Of a DNA stretch of 64,000 nucleotides, positions 45,923 through 56,077 are shown piece by piece. Positions within the stretch are counted from its first letter, which is position 1. Each line of letters starts with the position of its first letter. Under the pieces are notes generated by a model, which did no database searches, was not told the origin of the DNA, and was given only the letters and a program-made list of their open reading frames with translations. The stretch is taken from NCBI RefSeq assembly GCF_945915845.1, contig NZ_CAMEFX010000006.1, positions 1 through 64,000 on the forward strand, given 5' to 3'. A program made the translations under genes and the position numbers. This DNA is from an uncultured Actinobacillus sp. Lineage in GTDB: Bacteria > Pseudomonadota > Gammaproteobacteria > Enterobacterales > Pasteurellaceae.

Positions 45923-47461
45923 ATGACACATACTCTTCCAACTCAACCAACAGGTGCGGAATATCTCCGTGCCGTATTAAGCTCTAAAGTTTACGAATTA
46001 GCGATGGTGACACCATTACAGCCAATGACAAAGCTTTCAGACAAACTCGGCAATCAAATTTTTGTAAAACGCGAAGATCGCCAACCTGTGCATAGTTTTA
46101 AATTGCGTGGTGCTTACGCCATGATTGCAGGCTTAACCCAAGCGCAAAAAGACGCCGGCGTTATTACGGCTTCCGCAGGCAACCATGCTCAAGGCGTTGC
46201 CTTATCCGCGAAAAATGCGGGCATTCGTGCTTTAATCGTGATGCCACAAAATACACCGAGCATTAAAGTGGATGCTGTGCGTGGTTTTGGGGGCGAAGTG
46301 TTATTACACGGCGCTAATTTTGATGAAGCCAAAGCCAAAGCTATCGAGTTATCAAAAAGCCAAAATATGACCTTTATTCCGCCCTTTGATCATCCTGCAG
46401 TCATCGCGGGGCAAGGTTCTATTGGTTTGGAATTATTGCAGCAAAATACCCATATTGATCGCGTTTTTGTCCCTGTGGGCGGTGGCGGTTTAGCCGCCGG
46501 CGTTGCGGTTTTAATTAAACAATTAATGCCGGAAATCAAAGTAATTGGAGTGGAAAGCAAAGACAGCGCCTGTTTATTTGCCGCATTAAAAGCCGGTGGA
46601 CCTGTTGATTTAGCACGTGTAGGCTTATTTGCAGATGGCGTGGCGGTGAAGCGTATCGGCGATGAAACGTTCCGCGTTTGCCAACAATATATTGATGAAG
46701 TGATTACCGTAGATGGTGATGAAATTTGTGCCGCGATGAAAGATATGTTTGAAAACGTGCGTGCGGTTTCGGAACCATCGGGTGCGTTATCCTTAGCGGG
46801 TTTGAAAAAATATGTGAAAGAACACAATATCAAAGGGGAAACCTTGGTTAACATTCTGTCTGGGGCGAACTTGAATTTCCATACACTACGCTATGTGTCC
46901 GAACGCTGTGAAATTGGTGAACAAAATGAAGCGGTCTTTGCGGTAACCATCCCAGAGCAACGCGGCAGCTTCTTAACGTTCTGCCAAATCTTAGGACAAA
47001 ATGCGGTGACAGAATTTAATTACCGCTATGCCGATGAAAAACAAGCACGTATTTTCGTGGGCGTTCGTATTACAGGTGCGGAAGAAAAGGCAGCCATTTT
47101 GACACAGCTTAAACAAGGTGGCTATGATGTGGAAGATTTGTCCGATGATGAAATCGCGAAAACTCACATTCGCTATATGATTGGCGGGCGTTCAAGCAGT
47201 CAATTAAACGAACGTTTGTATAGTTTTGAATTCCCTGAGCAAAAAGGCGCGTTGTTAAAATTCTTAGAAACCCTTGGCACAACACAAGCCAATATTTCAC
47301 TATTCCATTATCGTGGACACGGCGCAGACTATGGCGATGTACTGGCGGGTTTCCAAATTGAAGAAAAAGATTTGCCTGCCTTTAATCAACATTTAGAAGC
47401 GTTGGGTTATGCCTATCAAGATGTGACAAATAGCCCGGCTTATCAGTACTTTTTGAGTTAA
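45923..47461 (+). CDS. ilvA: Threonine dehydratase, biosynthetic
   Basis: PLP enzyme that deaminates threonine to 2-oxobutyrate, the first step of isoleucine synthesis. The 512-residue protein has the catalytic Lys in HSFKLRGAYAM near 58, SAGNHAQGVA near 83 and the phosphate loop VGGGGLAAG near 185. Two ACT-like regulatory regions span about 335-505 (IPEQRGSFLTFCQILG, FPEQKGALLKFLETLG) and would bind isoleucine and valine. It starts 5 bp after the ZIP gene. Confidence 0.96.
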   Translation: MTHTLPTQPTGAEYLRAVLSSKVYELAMVTPLQPMTKLSDKLGNQIFVKREDRQPVHSFKLRGAYAMIAGLTQAQKDAGVITASAGNHAQGVALSAKNAGIRALIVMPQNTPSIKVDAVRGFGGEVLLHGANFDEAKAKAIELSKSQNMTFIPPFDHPAVIAGQGSIGLELLQQNTHIDRVFVPVGGGGLAAGVAVLIKQLMPEIKVIGVESKDSACLFAALKAGGPVDLARVGLFADGVAVKRIGDETFRVCQQYIDEVITVDGDEICAAMKDMFENVRAVSEPSGALSLAGLKKYVKEHNIKGETLVNILSGANLNFHTLRYVSERCEIGEQNEAVFAVTIPEQRGSFLTFCQILGQNAVTEFNYRYADEKQARIFVGVRITGAEEKAAILTQLKQGGYDVEDLSDDEIAKTHIRYMIGGRSSSQLNERLYSFEFPEQKGALLKFLETLGTTQANISLFHYRGHGADYGDVLAGFQIEEKDLPAFNQHLEALGYAYQDVTNSPAYQYFLS

Positions 47462-47502
47462 GCAGCTATTAAAGTGCGGTGAAAATGCTTTAGGTTTTGC
47501 GA

Positions 47503-48411
47503 ATGGAACAACAATACTCTAAATATGTTAAACGTGCAGCAATGTTGGCAATTGTGGTCTCAACATTGCTGATTATCATCAAAGGTATTGCTTGGTGGTA
47601 CACGGATTCGGTGGCGATTTTAGCGGCGATGACAGACAGCCTTGTGGATTTATTCGCTTCTTGCACCAATATGCTGGTGTTACGCTATGCGTTACAACCT
47701 GCGGATAAAAATCATTACTTTGGCCATGGCAAAGCCGAATCGCTTGCCGCACTCGCGCAAAGTGCCTTTATTACAGGTTCCGCATTATTTCTGTTATTAC
47801 AAGGCAGCCAACGTATTGCTAATCCTGAAAATATTGAAAATAACGGCCTAGGCGTTGCGGTCAGTTTGGTCTCTATCTTATTGACCTTGGCGTTGTTAAT
47901 GTATCAACGAAAGGTCATTAGATTAACCCAAAGTCCGGCGATTGAAGCAGATAAATTGCATTACCAAACCGATTTACTGATGAACAGCGCCATTCTCGTT
48001 GCCATGCTGTTAAACATGTATGGGATGATTTATGCCGATGGGATTTTTGCTATTCTTATTGCGCTCTATATTTTCATAAGCGCATTAAAAATGAGTTGGG
48101 AAGCGGTTCAAACCTTACTAGATCGCGCCTTACCCGATGAAGAAATCCAGCAAATGATTCAACTGGCAGAAGCACAAGAAAAGGTATTAGGCGTACATGA
48201 TATTGGCACCCGCCAAGTGGGGAACATTAAATTTATTCAGTTGCATTTAGAACTGGATGATGATCTTCCATTAATTACCGCACACGATATTGCTGATAAG
48301 GTGGAACAGGCTATTTTAAGCCAATTCCCGACTGCCAAAATTGTTGTTCATCAAGAACCAAAGTCTGTTGTGGCAAAAGAAAATAGCCATCGCCATGAAA
48401 TCCTTGAATAA
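47503..48411 (+). CDS. fieF: Cation diffusion facilitator FieF-type
   Basis: A 302-residue inner-membrane zinc/iron efflux pump using the proton gradient. Six helices occupy the first 200 residues. The metal site is visible as DSLVDLFASCTNML near 45-58 and HYFGHGKAESLAALAQ near 75-90, with a second pair in YQTDLLMNS. The C-terminal cytosolic domain carries HDIGTRQVGN. The ATG at 47503 is used; a TTG six bases earlier is also in frame. It sits between ilvA and tpx. Confidence 0.88.
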   Translation: MEQQYSKYVKRAAMLAIVVSTLLIIIKGIAWWYTDSVAILAAMTDSLVDLFASCTNMLVLRYALQPADKNHYFGHGKAESLAALAQSAFITGSALFLLLQGSQRIANPENIENNGLGVAVSLVSILLTLALLMYQRKVIRLTQSPAIEADKLHYQTDLLMNSAILVAMLLNMYGMIYADGIFAILIALYIFISALKMSWEAVQTLLDRALPDEEIQQMIQLAEAQEKVLGVHDIGTRQVGNIKFIQLHLELDDDLPLITAHDIADKVEQAILSQFPTAKIVVHQEPKSVVAKENSHRHEILE

Positions 48412-48497
48412 AACGATCCTTGAGCTTGTGGAAAGGTAAATCTTATGTAATGATGACATCATATCAAATATTTTAGTCACTCAAAAAAGGAGATCAA

Positions 48498-48998
48498 ATG
48501 AGCCAAATAACCATGATGGGCAACCCCATTGAATTAGCAGGAACCTTCCCGAAAGTCGGCGATATCATCGGTGATTTCGTTCTAACCGGAAAAGAATTAA
48601 ATGATGTATCATTAGTTGAATTTTCAGGCGTTCGCAAGGTTTTAAATATCTTCCCAAGCATTGATACGGGCACTTGTGCCACATCAGTACGTAAATTTAA
48701 TGAAAAAGCCGCCAACTTAGCCAATACCGTTGTGCTTTGCATTTCAGCAGATTTACCTTTCGCACAAGCCCGTTTCTGTGGTGCAGAAGGGATTGAAAAT
48801 GTGAAAACCCTTTCTACTTTCCGCCATAAAGAATTACATCGTCAATTGGGCGTAGATATTACTTATGGTGTGTTAGCGGGGTTAACCGCTCGCGCTGTGA
48901 TTGTCTTAGATGAACACAATAAAGTCTTACACAGTGAGCTGGTGTCAGAATTAAAAGATGAACCTAATTATGATGCGGCATTGGCTGTTTTAGGTTAA
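48498..48998 (+). CDS. tpx: Thiol peroxidase Tpx
   Basis: Periredoxin-type peroxidase that reduces hydrogen and lipid peroxides with thioredoxin. The 166-residue protein has the peroxidatic Cys in [11 protein letters not shown] near 60 and the resolving Cys in [11 protein letters not shown] near 94. AAGGAGATCAA precedes the ATG. The spacer upstream holds a palindrome ATGATG-A-CATCAT that may be an operator. It ends at a strong two-way terminator shared with zapB. Confidence 0.95.
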   Translation: MSQITMMGNPIELAGTFPKVGDIIGDFVLTGKELNDVSLVEFSGVRKVLNIFPSIDTGTCATSVRKFNEKAANLANTVVLCISADLPFAQARFCGAEGIENVKTLSTFRHKELHRQLGVDITYGVLAGLTARAVIVLDEHNKVLHSELVSELKDEPNYDAALAVLG

Positions 48999-49006
48999 GT
49001 CTTATG

Positions 49007-49036
49007 AAAAAAGCGACTTCGAAGTCGCTTTTTTTT
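49007..49036. terminator. Bidirectional terminator between tpx and zapB
   Basis: AAAAAAGCGACTTC and GAAGTCGCTTTTTT are perfectly complementary and adjoin at CTTCGAAG. T-tracts occur on both strands, fitting the convergent genes. Confidence 0.88.
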
Positions 49037-49063
49037 GGAAGTGAAATTTGATGACTGCACCAA

Positions 49064-49282
49064 TTACACGTTATCAATTTGACCTAATAATGAACGTAAA
49101 CGATCTTGCCAGTTATTGTGTTCTGCTTTTAATTGTTCATTTTCATTACGAAGGGTTTCGTTTGCCGCGTTCACCTGAGTATTTTTCTCTTTTAATTCTT
49201 CCACTTCTAATTGAAGTAATTGAATAGTTTCAACGGCTTGGCGAATTTTGCCTTCTAATTGATCTAAAATTTCTAATGACAT
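49064..49282 (-). CDS. zapB: Cell division factor ZapB
   Basis: A 72-residue protein that is coiled coil along nearly its whole length (heptads through LDQLEGKIRQAVETIQLLQL, in shortened form LEGKIRQAVE, and LKEKNTQVN). It binds ZapA at the Z-ring and stabilises division-site assembly. Length and sequence pattern match ZapB. It converges on tpx and is divergent from glpX. Confidence 0.88.
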   Translation of the reverse strand: MSLEILDQLEGKIRQAVETIQLLQLEVEELKEKNTQVNAANETLRNENEQLKAEHNNWQDRLRSLLGQIDNV

Positions 49283-49441
49283 AATAATTTCCTTTAATAA
49301 AAATGTGTGATCATTCTACCCTAGATTGCATGGAATTTAAAATCCTAAAAAAGATTTTTTATTTGATGGCAAAATATTTTTTCGCAATCGTTTTCGCTAG
49401 TGCTAAAATGCGGAAAATTTTAGCCAAATAAGGACAATCAA

Positions 49442-50455
49442 ATGGATAGATCATTAGCAATTGAATTCTCTCGTATCACTGAAGCCGCTGCACTCGCCGG
49501 TTTTACTTGGTTAGGACGTGGCGATAAAAATGCAGCAGATAATGCTGCCGTCACCGCCATGCGTTTTATGCTAAATAACATCAATATGGATGCGGAGATT
49601 GTGATTGGTGAAGGTGAAATTGATGAAGCACCTATGCTGTATATTGGTGAAAAACTCGGTACGGGAAAAGGTGAGAAAGTGTCGATTGCAGTCGATCCTA
49701 TTGACGGCACACGAATGACTGCCATGGGGCAAGCCAATGCGATTTCGGTACTCGCCGCCGGTGGTGCCGAAACATTCTTACGCGCGCCGGATATGTACAT
49801 GGAAAAATTAGTCGTAGGCCCGGAATTAAAAGGCATGATTGACCTCAATTTAGATATTGAACAAAACTGCCGCCGTGTGGCATCCCGACTTGGGAAATCT
49901 ATTAGTCAATTAACGGTGATGGTACTTGCCAAACCACGCCACGATGACGTCATTAAACGGATTCAACAACTGGGCGCACGCGTTATTTGTATCCCTGACG
50001 GCGATGTGGCGGGGTCTGTTTTATGTTGTTTACCCGATAGTGATGTAGATATGTTATATGGTATTGGTGGCGCACCGGAAGGTGTGGTCGCTGCGGCGGC
50101 AATCCGCGCCTTGGGCGGTGATATGCAAGCGCGTTTATTGCCACGTCATTTAGTAAAAGGCGATACCCCTGAAAATCGTCAAATTGCAGAACAGGAAATC
50201 CAACGTTGCAAAGAGAACGGTGTGGAAGTCAATACGGTTCTGCCATTAGAACATTTAGTGAAAGATGATAATCTCGTGTTCGTTGCAACGGGAATTACCA
50301 ACGGAGACTTACTAAAAGGTATTCAACGCAAAGATAATTTGGCCACCACGGAAACCTTACTCATCCGCGGTAAATCTCGCACTATTAGACGTATTCAATC
50401 GATGCATTATTTAGATCGAAAAGATGCTGAGATTTATGAGTTATTAAGCGAATAA
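49442..50455 (+). CDS. glpX: Fructose-1,6-bisphosphatase class II
   Basis: Gluconeogenic phosphatase producing fructose-6-phosphate, metal-dependent. The 337-residue protein has the metal-binding GEGEIDEAPMLYIGE near 57 and AVDPIDGTRMTAMG near 84, plus GIGGAPEGVVAAAAIRALGG in the sugar-binding part (shortened to GGAPEGV). It works in the same direction of carbon flow as pckA. An extended -10 (TG-C-TAAAAT near 49404) precedes the start. Confidence 0.95.
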   Translation: MDRSLAIEFSRITEAAALAGFTWLGRGDKNAADNAAVTAMRFMLNNINMDAEIVIGEGEIDEAPMLYIGEKLGTGKGEKVSIAVDPIDGTRMTAMGQANAISVLAAGGAETFLRAPDMYMEKLVVGPELKGMIDLNLDIEQNCRRVASRLGKSISQLTVMVLAKPRHDDVIKRIQQLGARVICIPDGDVAGSVLCCLPDSDVDMLYGIGGAPEGVVAAAAIRALGGDMQARLLPRHLVKGDTPENRQIAEQEIQRCKENGVEVNTVLPLEHLVKDDNLVFVATGITNGDLLKGIQRKDNLATTETLLIRGKSRTIRRIQSMHYLDRKDAEIYELLSE

Positions 50456-50461
50456 GATGCT

Positions 50462-50500
50462 AGTGCGGTCAAAAAATCAAGTGTTTTGACCGCACTCTTT
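50462..50500. terminator. Bidirectional USS-pair terminator between glpX and the dinI-like gene
   Basis: AGTGCGGTCAAAA (50462) and TTTTGACCGCACT (ending 50496) form a 13-bp stem followed by CTTTT. The genes on both sides converge on it. Confidence 0.8.
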
Positions 50501-50754
50501 TAAATCTCAACTAAGGAATCATCTGCCCACAATTCTTCCAAATATTCCATAAATTTACTTTTTTCGTCTTTATCTTTAAAGCCCGTCACCTCCACCCCGG
50601 CAGAACTTGAAAAGCGAATCCGAACCTGTACATCGGCAAATTTCTCTGCAATACGCTTCGGCAAACGGTCTTGCAAAACAGCGATCATTGCCGCTTGATA
50701 CTCTGCTTTTTTTCGATCTTTTTCTTGGGTAAAACGAATGTCAATTTGTTTCAT
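50500..50754 (-). CDS. dinI: DinI-like SOS protein
   Basis: An 84-residue protein of the DinI family, which modulates RecA filaments in the SOS response. KQIDIRFTQE at the start, a central helix (YQAAMIAVLQDRLPKRIAEKF region) and VRIRFSSSAGVEVTG in the second half match the family fold. The acidic C-terminus (EELWADDSLVEI) is typical. GAGGTG precedes the ATG. Two LexA-like sites overlap its promoter, supporting SOS control together with recA at 10417. Confidence 0.82.
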   Translation of the reverse strand: MKQIDIRFTQEKDRKKAEYQAAMIAVLQDRLPKRIAEKFADVQVRIRFSSSAGVEVTGFKDKDEKSKFMEYLEELWADDSLVEI

Positions 50755-50770
50755 ATATCACCTCATTTAA

Positions 50771-50827
50771 TTGATTTTATATACAGGTATTATATTATCC
50801 AAAATCAAATACTGTCAATATAAATAG
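50771..50827 (-). promoter_or_regulatory. dinI promoter with two LexA-like half-consensus sites
   Basis: On the minus strand -35 TTGACA (50813-50818) and -10 TATAAT (50789-50794) are 18 bp apart. LexA-like 16-mers lie at 50812-50827 (CTGT-N8-ATAG) and 50771-50786 (TTGA-N8-ACAG) on the plus strand. Each has one exact half-site, placed over the -35 and just downstream of the -10. Confidence 0.65.
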
Positions 50828-50979
50828 TGATAAAAACATCAGCTTTACTGTATTTTCCTATATAGAATAAATAATATCGCCGTTGCGCAAGAACGACATG
50901 CCCCTTGTTTTATGCTAGAATTTCGCTACTAAAAGATTTTCCACTCTCTTGATATCACTTATTCAAATAGGAAAAACAC

Positions 50980-51822
50980 ATGCAAAACAAACACTTTATT
51001 GGTTTAGGCGTGGCCGGCAATTTTGCCGGGCATTTAGAGCAAGCGGGCGAAGCGGCGGATTTCGTGAATGTCAAAACGCAAGAAGCGGTGCAGCCAAAGG
51101 CTATTTTTCCGTTTTATGTACCCGGTGAAAAATTAGACCCACTCACTCAATTTTTAAGCGAATTTCCTATTTCATCCGATACCTTAAATTTTCCACAGAA
51201 TGCGGATAATTTACAAATTGAGCCTGAAATCGCGTTAATTTGTGATATTCAATATAGCGAAGAAACCCCGAAAAAAGTGACCGCACTTTTACCGACTCAT
51301 TTTGCGGCTTATAACGATTGTTCCATTCGCCGTCCGAACGCCCGTAAAATTTCAGAGAAAAAGAATTGGGGCGCAAATTCAAAAGGGTTGTCTGCCCATT
51401 GGATTGCATTAGATCGCTTTACACTGGGGGGCAATATCGATGATTATCATATTGCTTGTTTCCATCAACGTCAGGGGCAATTAAAGGAATACGGCATTGA
51501 TAGCCAAGCGTTAGGTTACAGCTATTTCCACGAAAAATTGCTGAATTGGATTGTGGATAGAATGAATCATCAACCTGACGAAGGCCCAATGAATGATATT
51601 GCCACTTTACTGAAACAAGCCGATTACCCAAGCAAAGCCATTATCAGTATTGGTGCTACGCGTTATACTGAATTTGGTGAAACAAACTTCTTGCAAGTGG
51701 GCGACACCTCAATGGTTGTGGTTTACAACGGCAAACAATATCAACATGCACAAATTGTTGAAATGGCAGAAAAAGGACAATTTGCGCCTGATGTTTCAGC
51801 GTTAGTTCAAAAAGTAAAATAA
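50980..51822 (+). CDS. DUF5718 family protein
   Basis: A 280-residue cytosolic protein that I place in DUF5718 from its opening FIGLGVAGNFAGHLEQAGEA and KAIFPFYVPG. SIRRPNARKISEKKNWGANSKG (split: SIRRPNARKI, WGANSKG) and GGNIDDYHIACFHQR are other conserved-looking blocks. The build, with ISIGATRYTEFGETNFLQVGD toward the end, recalls fumarylacetoacetate-hydrolase-like proteins, but I cannot confirm this. Function is unknown. It stands alone before the CRP-controlled oad operon. Confidence 0.6.
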   Translation: MQNKHFIGLGVAGNFAGHLEQAGEAADFVNVKTQEAVQPKAIFPFYVPGEKLDPLTQFLSEFPISSDTLNFPQNADNLQIEPEIALICDIQYSEETPKKVTALLPTHFAAYNDCSIRRPNARKISEKKNWGANSKGLSAHWIALDRFTLGGNIDDYHIACFHQRQGQLKEYGIDSQALGYSYFHEKLLNWIVDRMNHQPDEGPMNDIATLLKQADYPSKAIISIGATRYTEFGETNFLQVGDTSMVVVYNGKQYQHAQIVEMAEKGQFAPDVSALVQKVK

Positions 51823-51828
51823 CATCCT

Positions 51829-51860
51829 AAAGCGCGGTCAAATTTGACTGCGTTTTTTAT
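51829..51860 (+). terminator. Terminator after the DUF5718 gene
   Basis: AAAGCGCGGTCAAA and TTTGACTGCGTTTT pair with two wobble positions and end in TTTTTTATT. The left arm is a one-base variant of the uptake signal. Confidence 0.65.
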
Positions 51861-51867
51861 TGTTTAT

Positions 51868-51910
51868 TGTGATCTTGCTCACAGTTTTGCTGAAACGAAT
51901 TCAGTAGAAT
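51868..51910 (+). promoter_or_regulatory. Class II CRP-dependent promoter of oadGAB
   Basis: TGTGA-N6-TCACA (51868-51883, spacer TCTTGC) is an exact CRP consensus. A -10 TAGAAT lies at 51905-51910, placing the start near 51917. The CRP site centre is then at about -41.5, the class II position. This predicts cAMP-CRP activation of the sodium pump genes. Confidence 0.75.
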
Positions 51911-51943
51911 AAGGACGTTATTTTGTAATAAAGGAAATGAAAT

Positions 51944-52210
51944 ATGACCCCAGCAGCGTTGTTTGGCGAAGGGATTAATCTGATGTTATCAGGGATGGGC
52001 TTTGTACTGCTCTTTTTGCTGATTTTAATTTGGGCAATTCGCGCAAGTTCAAAACTGATTAACCGTTTTTTCCCCGAACCGCTTCCCACTCCAAAAACAC
52101 AACCAAAATCCACCGCACTTTCTGCGGATTCTGTGTCTGATTTAGAGCGTCTTCGCCCTGTGATTGTGGCGGCTATTGCTCATCATCGCCGTTCTCAAGG
52201 CTTAAATTAA
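51944..52210 (+). CDS. oadG: Oxaloacetate decarboxylase gamma subunit
   Basis: An 88-residue membrane subunit that anchors the complex and stabilises OadA-OadB contact. One membrane helix spans about residues 12-32 ([20 protein letters not shown]), followed by a hydrophilic tail with Pro-rich spacing. It is first in the oadG-oadA-oadB order and 14 bp before oadA. Confidence 0.9.
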   Translation: MTPAALFGEGINLMLSGMGFVLLFLLILIWAIRASSKLINRFFPEPLPTPKTQPKSTALSADSVSDLERLRPVIVAAIAHHRRSQGLN

Positions 52211-52224
52211 TAAAGGATTGTATT

Positions 52225-54036
52225 ATGACTAAAAAAATTAAAATTACTGATGTGGTTTTACGTGATGCCCACCAATCTCTTTTTGCAACACGTATGCGTT
52301 TAGATGATATGTTGCCCATTGCAGCGGAATTAGATGATATTGGGTATTGGTCGTTAGAAGCTTGGGGCGGTGCGACCTTTGATAGCTGTATTCGCTTTTT
52401 AGGGGAAGACCCTTGGGTGCGTTTACGTGAGTTGAAAAAAGCCTGTCCGAAAACGCCTTTGCAAATGCTGTTGCGCGGTCAAAATTTATTAGGTTATCGC
52501 CATTATGCCGATGATGTGGTGGATCGTTTTGTGGAACGTTGCGTGGCAAACGGGATGGATGTGTTCCGTGTGTTTGATGCCTTAAACGACCCTCGCAATA
52601 TGAAAGCGGCATTGCAAGCGGTGAAAAAACACGGTGGGCATGCGCAAGGGACATTAAGTTACACCACAAGCCCGGTGCATACCTTGCAAACTTGGTTAGA
52701 TACTACAGAACAGTTATTGGAAATTGGCGTAGATAGCCTTGTGATTAAAGATATGTCAGGGATTTTGAACCCAATGGCGGCGGCTGAGTTGGTCGGTGAA
52801 ATCAAAAAACGTTTTGATGTGCAACTGCATTTACATTGCCACGCCACTACGGGGATGTCTGAAATGGCGTTATTGAAAGCCATTGAAGCCGGCGTAGATG
52901 GTGTGGATACGGCGATTTCTTCGATGTCCGGCACCTATGGGCACCCTGCTACAGAAGCTATTGTAGCTACTTTACAAGGCACCGAATTTGATACCGGTTT
53001 AGATATTCCGCGTTTAGAGAAAATTGCGGCGTATTTCCGCAATGTGCGTAAAAAATATGCGAAATTTGAGGGGCAATTACGTGGCGTGGATAGTCGCATT
53101 TTAGTTGCGCAAGTACCGGGCGGTATGTTGACCAATTTGGAAAGCCAACTCAAACAACAAAATGCAACCGACAAATTGGATTTGGTGTTAGAAGAAATTC
53201 CACGTGTACGTAAAGATTTGGGTTATATTCCATTGGTGACCCCAACATCACAAATTGTGGGAACTCAAGCGGTGATCAATGTGTTAATGGGCGAACGTTA
53301 TAAAACCATTGCCAAAGAAACCGCAGGCATTTTAAAAGGCGAATACGGTAAAACTCCTGCGCCTGTTGATGCCGCATTACAAGCGCGCGTATTGGAAGGT
53401 GCACAACCTATCACTGACCGCCCGGCGGATCATATTGCCCCTGAAATGGCAAAAATTGAAGCAGATGTGGTGGCGCAAGCAAAAGAAAAAGGTGTGAAAT
53501 TAGCTGAAAACACCGTGGATGATGCCTTAATTGTGGCGTTATTCCCACAAATTGCGTGGAAATTCTTAGAAAATCGCGACAACCCTGCCGCTTTTGAACC
53601 TGCACCTACGGCAGAAGAACCTGCGAAAAGTGCGGTGGAAAATAAAGCTGTTTCTAAACCAACGCAAGCGTCAGGTTCGGCTGTTTATACCGTGGAATTA
53701 GAAGGCAAAGCCTTTGTGGTGAAAGTGACGGAAGGCGGTGATATTACCCATATTGCGCCAACTACTGCACCAGCTACAACAGCAGCTGCACAACCAACGG
53801 CGGCACCGGCACCAAGTGCAGGCGGTGTGCCGGTAACGGCACCAATGGCCGGTAACATTTGGAAAGTGGTGGCCACAGAAGGGCAATCTGTTGCAGCGGG
53901 CGATGTGTTATTTATTCTCGAAGCCATGAAAATGGAAACGGAAGTGAAAGCTGCACAAGCCGGTGTAGTACGCGGTATTCAAGTGAAAGCAGGCGATGCG
54001 GTTGCGGTGGGCGACACTGTGATGACCCTGGCTTAA
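52225..54036 (+). CDS. oadA: Oxaloacetate decarboxylase alpha subunit (biotin enzyme)
   Basis: Transfers the C4 carboxyl of oxaloacetate to biotin, releasing pyruvate. The 603-residue protein has the carboxyltransferase TIM barrel ([15 protein letters not shown] at about 8-22, [13 protein letters not shown] with metal-binding His near 200). An Ala/Pro/Thr-rich linker follows at about 505-540. A C-terminal biotinyl domain has the attachment Lys in EAMKMETE near 569. The linker is longer and more Ala/Pro-rich than neighbouring sequence, as usual for a swinging biotin arm. Confidence 0.97.
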   Translation: MTKKIKITDVVLRDAHQSLFATRMRLDDMLPIAAELDDIGYWSLEAWGGATFDSCIRFLGEDPWVRLRELKKACPKTPLQMLLRGQNLLGYRHYADDVVDRFVERCVANGMDVFRVFDALNDPRNMKAALQAVKKHGGHAQGTLSYTTSPVHTLQTWLDTTEQLLEIGVDSLVIKDMSGILNPMAAAELVGEIKKRFDVQLHLHCHATTGMSEMALLKAIEAGVDGVDTAISSMSGTYGHPATEAIVATLQGTEFDTGLDIPRLEKIAAYFRNVRKKYAKFEGQLRGVDSRILVAQVPGGMLTNLESQLKQQNATDKLDLVLEEIPRVRKDLGYIPLVTPTSQIVGTQAVINVLMGERYKTIAKETAGILKGEYGKTPAPVDAALQARVLEGAQPITDRPADHIAPEMAKIEADVVAQAKEKGVKLAENTVDDALIVALFPQIAWKFLENRDNPAAFEPAPTAEEPAKSAVENKAVSKPTQASGSAVYTVELEGKAFVVKVTEGGDITHIAPTTAPATTAAAQPTAAPAPSAGGVPVTAPMAGNIWKVVATEGQSVAAGDVLFILEAMKMETEVKAAQAGVVRGIQVKAGDAVAVGDTVMTLA

Positions 54037-54046
54037 GGAGTAAAGC

Positions 54047-55351
54047 ATGGAGAGTATTATTGCTTTAATTCAAGGGATGGGCATTATGCACATAGAATGG
54101 GGGCAAGCCGTAATGCTTGCCATCAGTGTGCTGTTGCTGTGGCTTGCCATTTCCAAAAAATTTGAGCCCCTTTTGTTATTGCCTATCGGTTTCGGCGGAT
54201 TGCTGTCCAATATTCCTGAAGCCGGATTGGCGATGACCGCCTTGGAAAATCTGTTGCATTTAGGTTCGCCTGAGCAAATTGGCGCGATTGCGGCGCATTT
54301 GGGGGTGGCAGCAGATCCCGCGGCCATTAAGACCGCACTTACCAGCGTACCTGCTTCGGTGATGAACCAATTGGAAACCATGTCTGTGGATATGGGTTAT
54401 AGCGCAGGGATTTTAGCCTTGTTCTATAAAGTGGCCATTAGTTATGGCGTAGCTCCGTTGGTGATTTTTATGGGCGTGGGCGCGATGACCGACTTTGGTC
54501 CTTTGCTTGCCAATCCCAAAACCTTATTACTTGGTGCAGCGGCACAGTTCGGGATTTTCGCCACCGTATTGGGCGCGTTAGCGTTAAATTATTTCGGGAT
54601 TATCGAATTTACGTTACCGCAAGCGGCATCCATCGGGATTATCGGGGGCGCAGACGGCCCAACGGCAATTTATTTAACCAGCAAACTGGCCCCTGAGTTA
54701 TTAGGAGCGATTGCGGTGGCAGCCTATTCTTATATGGCGTTAGTGCCGTTAATCCAACCACCGATTATGAAAGCCTTAACCACAGAAGAAGAACGCAAAA
54801 TTCGGATGACGCAACTGCGTAATGTGAGCCAAACTGAGAAAATTTGCTTCCCGATTATTTTGCTTTTACTCGTTGGTTTATTATTGCCTGACGCCGCGCC
54901 GTTATTGGGGATGTTCTGTTTTGGTAATTTAATGAAAGTCAGCGGCGTGGTCGATCGTTTAAGCGATACCACACAAAACGCGCTCATTAATATCACCACC
55001 ATTGTGTTGGGCTTATCTGTAGGCTCCAAACTGATTGCAGATAAATTCCTACAACCGCAAACCTTAGGGATTTTATTACTTGGTGTAATTGCCTTTGGGA
55101 TCGGTACAGGTAGCGGTGTGTTAATGGCGAAATTGATGAACAAATTCAGCAAAAACAAAATCAACCCGCTTATCGGTTCTGCCGGTGTCTCTGCCGTCCC
55201 AATGGCAGCACGTGTATCAAATAAAGTGGGCTTAGAAGCCGATAACCAAAACTTCTTACTCATGCACGCCATGGGCCCAAATGTGGCCGGTGTAATTGGC
55301 TCTGCTATCGCGGCAGGGGTAATGTTGAAATATGTGGCAGCAATGATGTAA
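54047..55351 (+). CDS. oadB: Oxaloacetate decarboxylase beta subunit, sodium pump
   Basis: Membrane subunit that decarboxylates carboxybiotin and exports sodium. The 434-residue protein has about nine to eleven helices, with [22 protein letters not shown] shortened here to [10 protein letters not shown] near 47 and the sodium/proton-linked [18 protein letters not shown] block (Asp near 204). It starts 10 bp after oadA, in a single operon with oadG and oadA. Confidence 0.97.
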   Translation: MESIIALIQGMGIMHIEWGQAVMLAISVLLLWLAISKKFEPLLLLPIGFGGLLSNIPEAGLAMTALENLLHLGSPEQIGAIAAHLGVAADPAAIKTALTSVPASVMNQLETMSVDMGYSAGILALFYKVAISYGVAPLVIFMGVGAMTDFGPLLANPKTLLLGAAAQFGIFATVLGALALNYFGIIEFTLPQAASIGIIGGADGPTAIYLTSKLAPELLGAIAVAAYSYMALVPLIQPPIMKALTTEEERKIRMTQLRNVSQTEKICFPIILLLLVGLLLPDAAPLLGMFCFGNLMKVSGVVDRLSDTTQNALINITTIVLGLSVGSKLIADKFLQPQTLGILLLGVIAFGIGTGSGVLMAKLMNKFSKNKINPLIGSAGVSAVPMAARVSNKVGLEADNQNFLLMHAMGPNVAGVIGSAIAAGVMLKYVAAMM

Positions 55352-55410
55352 CCCGCCATTACCCTTTCGCTGATCGATCAAATCAAAGCGATAAGTAGGC
55401 AAAAACAAAA

Positions 55411-55449
55411 AAACTGAGCTGATATCACTCAAGCTCAGTTTTTTTATTT
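55411..55449. terminator. Terminator between oadB and yagU
   Basis: AAACTGAGCT (55411) and AGCTCAGTTT (ending 55441) form a 10-bp stem with an 11-base loop, followed by TTTTTATTTTT. The A-run on the left lets it work for the convergent yagU as well. Confidence 0.85.
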
Positions 55450-55477
55450 TTCTTTATATCTTGTGTTAATTAAAAAA

Positions 55478-56077
55478 TTAACGGTATGGTTGATCTAAAG
55501 GAATTTCCGCATCCGGTTGTTTTGTGATGCGGTTGCGTAAGTCACGGCGGATCATTTCAATTGACCAGAACCAGAAGATGTGACCTACTAATTCAGAAAT
55601 GTGTTCGTATAATGGCCATTCTGCAACCGGTGGGGTTAAACCTAAGGCTGGGAATGTGATGTAGTGAACACAGATATTCGCGATAATACCTGCGCCGATA
55701 CCTTGCCAGAATTTAATTTTCGGGAAGATTTCAGCCACGATACAGTAACCGATCGCAAACACTAATGAGAAAATCATGTGTGTTACACCGATTGAGTTAA
55801 ACGGATGATCGGCAAAAGTGAATGCGATAGTTTGGTAAGGATCAAGACCAAGGTAATCACGTAAGAAAACAGCCGGTGGGTTTAATACCGCGCGAGAACA
55901 CACTTCTAATGCTTGTGATGGATCTTGACATGCCGCAACGAATAAATCTAACGGGCTACGTGGTGGAAATGGGTGTTCAGCACCCCATTTTACAAAAGCT
56001 GAAATGATACCGGCGATGATACCAACGAAAACTGCAACACCATAACGGCGGCGAGATGTTTCTGTAAATAATGCCAT
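55478..56077 (-). CDS. yagU: YagU family inner-membrane protein
   Basis: A 199-residue inner-membrane protein matching E. coli YagU (DUF1440), which has been linked to acid resistance. [20 protein letters not shown] and the following [15 protein letters not shown] are near the start. [20 protein letters not shown], and the ending [17 protein letters not shown], are close to the E. coli protein. The ATG at 56077 follows GGAGCC; a frame to 56155 exists without support. Confidence 0.9.
   Translation of the reverse strand: MALFTETSRRRYGVAVFVGIIAGIISAFVKWGAEHPFPPRSPLDLFVAACQDPSQALEVCSRAVLNPPAVFLRDYLGLDPYQTIAFTFADHPFNSIGVTHMIFSLVFAIGYCIVAEIFPKIKFWQGIGAGIIANICVHYITFPALGLTPPVAEWPLYEHISELVGHIFWFWSIEMIRRDLRNRITKQPDAEIPLDQPYR

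Noticed and set aside
54730..55359. Open frame of 209 codons on the minus strand
   Set aside because: It is an antisense shadow of oadB, whose protein motifs are intact on the plus strand.
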